Shown here: positions 59,787-64,000 of the stretch, one piece after another
Numbering within the stretch: position 1 is the stretch's first letter
How the letters are laid out: every line of letters begins with the position of its first letter
From: Liolophura sinensis
Taxonomy: Eukaryota > Mollusca > Polyplacophora > Chitonida > Chitonidae
Length of the DNA: 64,000 nt
Reading direction: 5' to 3'
Assembly: GCF_032854445.1 (NCBI RefSeq)
Contig: NC_088307.1
Location: 4,280,001-4,344,000, forward strand
Made by a program: the position numbers and the translations under genes
Notes under the pieces: model-generated
Seen by the model: only the letters and a program-made list of their open reading frames with translations
The model's database searches: none
Told to the model about the DNA's origin: nothing

Positions 59787-60420
59787 GTGGGGATGATGGC
59801 TGTGGTTTGCCTCAGACAAGAAGATTAACAGCATTGTCCATTGAATGCTTTTGACATATAGGGTACTGGCAGATGTCAGACACAGCAACATCCTGCTAGG
59901 CTTTGGCTGGAAGCAACATGACAGCTGATGTCTGACTCAGAGGAGTATATAAGGCTTTAGACTTTGTACAACAAATATTTGGAGCCAAATTGTAGGGTGT
60001 GTGATTGAATTTGATGTGTTCATCTTCATTTGCAAATTACGGGACATTTTTCAGACAGCGGGACGTATTTTGATCAAATATGGTCGTGTGTGGGTAGGTC
60101 AGAAGTCATTGACTTGTTTGAGCGGTCAGTGGACCATCACAGGACAGTGACCTTGTGGAGCTTACTGATGCACCTGGGTTCAAATTCTTTGATTGGTCAC
60201 CGGTAATACACCAGTTGAAAGTTGTAAAATTTTCCGGGTTTTAGGAACAAGGAAGGACAACAAAAAAAGAATTCTTGCCATAAGGTGCCAAAAAAATTCT
60301 CATATAAGGACGTCAAAAAAAAGTTCCACAATGGCCAAGAAAGCTAAAGATAAAAAGTGGAAAACCAAGCTGAGTGTGACGTTGAACCAGCCTAAGATAT
60401 CGCCTGATCAAGAAGACTCA
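59787..60420 (+). other. Candidate exon with upstream short frames
   Basis: Acceptor TTACTATTCCAG ends at 59786 and donor GTAAGT begins at 60421. The first ATG (59793) opens a 12-codon frame ending within 59828, an upstream ORF. A second possible acceptor, GGGTTTTAG, ends at 60244. From 60245 the main frame is open and basic all the way to the ATG at 60331. Confidence 0.5.
60331..60420 (+). CDS. First coding exon of a downstream gene, possibly an R4-class RGS protein
   Basis: The ATG lies in good context (ACAATGG) and opens 30 codons ending exactly at a strong GTAAGT donor in phase 0. The peptide begins MAKKAKDKKWKTKLSVTL and ends SPDQEDS. The KKWKTKLS..L stretch alternates basic and hydrophobic residues like the amphipathic membrane-targeting N-terminal helix of small RGS proteins (RGS2, RGS4, RGS5; compared from memory). 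The rest of the gene lies beyond 64000 or in exons I could not identify in 60421-64000. Reading upstream in frame, the sequence is open from a TGA at 60190-60192 with no earlier ATG. The identity is a hypothesis from about 20 residues. Confidence 0.45.
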
Positions 60421-60721
60421 GTAAGTAGATTTACTCATTATTCTGACTTTTCCAGTGCTTTGTTGTTTTAAATTTGTTTTATTGTTTTGAATACTTATTT
60501 TCAGACAGTCTAACAGAGGACTCAGAAGAGATATCAGTTTGAGTTTCAGACACAGACAGTGATAAGCGGTTTGAAGATTGAGAGTTTATGGTGATGTTGA
60601 GAAAAATTTGCTTTGTTACAAAGTTCCTTTCAGGTTTGATATTATATGGTTATAATCAAGAAGTCAGCGAAAATAATATGAACCATAGGCATTAAAATAA
60701 GCTGTTAACATTATTAAATGA

Positions 60722-61603
60722 CAGGATCTTGTTTACATGTATACATGTATCGTATTAGGACTGTCAAGGATCTTGTCTACATGTATACATGTATGGTATT
60801 AGGACTGTCAAGGATCTTGTCTACATGTATACATGTATGGTATTGGTACTGTCAAGGATTTTGTCTACATGTATACATGTATCGCATTGGTACTGTGGAG
60901 GATCTTGTCTACATGTATACATGTACGGTATTAGTACTGTCAAGGATCTTGTCTACATGTATACATGTATGGTATTGGTACTGTCAAGGATCTTGTCTAC
61001 ATGTATACATGTATCGTATTGGTACTGTCAAGGATCATATCTGCATGTATACATGTATCGTATTAGTACTTTCAAGGATCTTGTCTACATGTATACATGT
61101 ACCGTATTAGTACTGTCAAGGATCTTGTCTACATGTATACATGTATGGTATTAGGACTGTCAAGGATCTTGTCTACATGTATACATGTATCGTATTGGTA
61201 CTGTCAAGGATCTTGTCTACATGTATACATGTATCGTATTGGTACTGTCAAGGATCATATCTGCATGTATACATGTATCGTATTAGTACTTTCAAGGATC
61301 TTGTCTACATGTATACATGTACCGTATTAGTACTGTCAAGGATCTTGTCTACATGTATACATGTATCGTATTGGTACTGTCAAGGATCTTGTCTACATGT
61401 ATACATGTATCGTATTGGTACTGTCAAGGATCATATCTGCATGTATACATGTATCGTATTAGTACTTTCAAGGATCTTGTCTACATGTATACATGTACCG
61501 TATTAGTACTGTCAAGGATCTTGTCTACATGTATACATGTATGGTATTAGTACTGTCAAGGATCTTGTCTACATGTATACATGTATCGTATTGGTACTGT
61601 CAC
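60722..61603. repeat. 44-bp minisatellite with embedded palindrome
   Basis: About 20 units of TCAAGGATCTTGTC plus TACATGTATACATGTA plus TCGTATTGGTACTG. The 16-bp TACATGTATACATGTA is a perfect palindrome in most units. A variant CATATCTGCATG occurs at 61036, 61256 and 61432, spaced 220 and 176 bp (5 and 4 units), each followed by the same neighbour variants (ACTTTCAAGG, ATGTACCG), so four-unit blocks have been copied. Confidence 0.95.
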
Positions 61604-61605
61604 CA

Positions 61606-61677
61606 TATTGCTGGTCGCCGTCGTATATAAGTGAAATATTCTTGAGTACGGCGTAAAACACCAATCAAATAAATAAA
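61606..61677 (+). mobile_element. 5'-truncated SINE between two arrays
   Basis: ATATTGCTGGTCGCCGTCG through GAGTACGGCGTAAAACACC to the tail AATCAAATAAATAAA. It directly abuts the 44-bp array on the left and the 28-bp array on the right. Confidence 0.85.
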
Positions 61678-62020
61678 TGGTGTACTTGCTGTGTCCTTGT
61701 TTAAATGGTGTATTTGCTGTGCCCTTGCTTAAATGATGTGTTTGCTGTGCCCTTGTTTAATTGGTGTACTTGCTGTTCCCTTGTTTAATTGGTGTATTTG
61801 CTGTACCCTTGTTTAATTCATGTATTTGCTGTGCCCTTGTTTAAATGGTGTACTTGCTGTGTCCTTGTTTAAATGGTGTACTTGCTGTACCCTTGTTTAA
61901 ATGGTGTATTTGCTGTGCCCTTGTTTAATTGGTGTATTTGCTGTGCCCTTGTTTAAATGAGGTACTTGCTGTGTCCTTGTTTAAATGGTGTACTTGCTTT
62001 GCCCTTGTTTAAATGATGTA
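61678..62020. repeat. 28-bp minisatellite
   Basis: About 12 units of TGGTGTACTTGCTGTGTCCT plus TGTTTAAA with scattered substitutions. Begins at the last A of the SINE tail. Confidence 0.92.
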
Positions 62021-63581
62021 TTCAAAGTATCTTGAACCAATGGTAGTTAATGGTTTGTGATGTTTACTAATAAAAGAAATAAACCATGTGTATTTGTAAT
62101 ACTGTATTTAACTGACCCACTTATTAAAATAAAATTTTTAAGCTTTCGCCCAAATATTTTTATACCAAAGATCTTTAGATATTATTTAATATGGTTGGAG
62201 GGTTCACATGTTAATGGGTTAGCTTTGTAGCTTACTAGACTTGTCCAGGTGCCTGCCTCAGACGTTATGCTGAGCATGTGTGGGAGATTGGTGATAAGTA
62301 CCATCTGTACATACAGGGTGGTCTGTACAGACCACCATACCTGCCCCGAGCTCTGGGAAGAGTATATGTAATGACCATAGCTGATTTATTCTCTATCGTT
62401 TAGTATGAAAATGTTCATAGGTATAAAATTACGCCTGTATGAAGCATGCAATGTTGTTACCTGTATTACAGATTTGTAACAATTAATTATGTGTAATAAG
62501 TATGTTTTTTCTCTAAAAGTAAATGTTAACTTTATACATTGACTGTGTTTGCCCTAAAAATTCTCAAAAAATAGTGAGTATTTAGAGACAATTAAAATAT
62601 TACCTTTGGTACTGATATTCACGTTTTCCCAGTACTTCAAACAAACATTTCTAGTAAGATAATAACTAGAATAGGCAGTTAACTTTGGCATGGATGAAAG
62701 TTCAGGTTTTGCTCGTATACAGTATAAGGACAAATATTTGAACAGTAAAAGGTAAAAAGACACATGCATACAATTTGTGAAAAATTCATGAAGTATTAGT
62801 CAAGTGGCTTTTTCATGCAAGCAACATTTTAAACTCATTGCAAAATCATTTAGCTTTACTTAACTGTCCATTCATGACGCTATGATTTGACAGTATGTGG
62901 GCAGCTTTGGACACAATATATGTTGGCTGTAGGGGTCAAATTTTAACATCCAATTTAAAAGCTTAATTTTTCAAGGCATGTGTCATTTACCAAGTATTGT
63001 TTTGAAACCAGACACATGATGTGTAGCTGCACACAGGCATGGTTGGCTATGTGGGGAATATGGAAACCTTTTAAATGGGGAAGCGTTTTCTAGGGGTAAC
63101 TTGGTTTTCCAACAAGACAGCTATTATGAGGGCTGTTGGAAAATCACTGTCTCGCAGGGCAGTTATCACTGTGACAAAAGTTTCCACAATGATGCATGAC
63201 ATTGGGCTAGCACACAACTGGACTTTGGTCGGAAACTTCTGAAAACAGCATACAAATATTTCTGCACAATTTTCTTTCATTTCCATGGTTTACATGTGTA
63301 ATTCTCATTTTCAGTGAAAACTCATAGATTGGTGGTCTCATAATTTTGAAGGAAGTAGTTACTTAATTTTTCCTACCCTTTGATGTAACTTTCACTGTGA
63401 CACTTTTTCAGGAGTGTGAATTACATGAAACTCTTTTGTTTCATCCAGTTTTTTGGGAAAAGAAAAGGGGTGAGAAAATCTGAAATATTGTTTACAATGT
63501 CAATCATATGCCTTTACACTTTGACCAATACAGCTGTATGTACAAAGATATACAATGTTCACGTAGCATTTACAGTATATA

Positions 63582-63717
63582 GGCCACTCTCACAAAGATG
63601 TTGTACATGTATGATATCGCACATATAGGACAATGGTGCGGTAATAGCGACGTGCAAAATGTCGTTTGACAAATGTATGGTAAAAAAAATGTTGTGCACT
63701 GCTTTGTGAAAGTGGCC
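63582..63717. mobile_element. Small inverted-repeat element, CACAAAG family, copy 2
   Basis: Ends GGCCACTCTCACAAAG (63582-63597) and CTTTGTGAAAGTGGCC (63702-63717) match in inverse at 15 of 16 positions. The interior shares GTACATGTA and ATCGCAC motifs with the element at 5458. Confidence 0.75.
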
Positions 63718-64000
63718 CAAGGATCCTGTTCAAGGGAGGTAATTACTGATTCATTCCTAAAACATATCCCAGAACAGAGTTATCTCACCCTACTGTCGAT
63801 TTCATTTTTAAGCCTGCTGGCAAAAATGTATTAATAACATGTGGAATTTTTGAAGTTTCAAGTTCAACCATATTTGACAGATCAAGCTTAGGTTTGTCAT
63901 AAATTACAGGTCTTACATTAACAAGACCCAGAATAACTTGATAGTTAAAATTTATTTGAACAAGTGCCAACATTGAAAAATTATAAAATAATGTTTTGAT
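63718..64000. other. Window end, nothing recognised
   Basis: No exon or repeat seen. Confidence 0.4.

Larger units (their letters stand above)
60421..64000 (+). other. Intron of the downstream gene
   Basis: No exon with an RGS or other domain is visible to the end of the window. Contains the two minisatellites, a SINE and an inverted-repeat element listed separately. The rest (62021-63581) holds only short chance frames. Confidence 0.45.

Noticed and set aside
44477-60000. RGS domain exon completing an RGS3-like protein between the PH exons and 60 kb
   Set aside because: I looked for the typical RGS motifs in all three forward frames and saw none. The interval is 3' UTR and repeats.
60718-61550. 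Several open frames of 77-130 codons
   Set aside because: All are readings of the 44-bp minisatellite in different phases.

Overview
The window looks like nuclear DNA of an invertebrate animal, most likely a mollusc. It is AT-rich, its genes are split by many GT-AG introns, and it carries many copies of a tRNA-derived SINE whose conserved core I recognise from molluscan genomes (from memory, not searched). It also holds TACATGTA-rich minisatellites, foldback MITEs and long microsatellites. Nothing bacterial or viral was recognised.

Layout. 1-5.8 kb is intergenic: a 2 kb 30-bp minisatellite, a TA microsatellite and several small inverted-repeat elements. 5.9-7.1 kb is a compact two-exon gene for a 147-residue protein I do not recognise, with three perfect cAMP-response elements (TGACGTCA) just upstream. 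7.1-13.7 kb is intergenic with scattered SINEs and a nested foldback element. 13.7-45.4 kb is the main locus, a plus-strand gene with a CpG-rich leader exon and at least three alternative coding starts, at 24746, 34982 and 38330. A further possible start lies at 27425. All feed in the same phase into a common body at 38683-44476. The body encodes C2, PDZ, a divergent DH (RhoGEF-like) helical region and PH. Its closest remembered relative is the N-terminal half of vertebrate RGS3, but there is no RGS domain before the stop.

45.4-55.3 kb is a dense nest of repeats: SINEs, foldback MITEs, an 88-bp satellite with a 434-bp higher-order period, and a 55-bp array. 55.1-64 kb appears to be the 5' end of a second plus-strand gene running off the window: a GC-rich leader exon, a 3.7 kb minisatellite in intron 1, and a first coding exon at 60331-60420. 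Its short lysine/tryptophan-rich start resembles the amphipathic N-terminal helix of small R4-class RGS proteins.

If that second gene is an RGS protein, the window would hold, as two neighbouring same-strand genes, the two halves that vertebrate RGS3 carries in one protein. This is an inference and needs sequence beyond 64 kb. The best supported findings are the alternative-promoter C2-PDZ-DH-PH gene, its degenerate DH core, the triple CRE promoter, and the higher-order repeat structure of the arrays.
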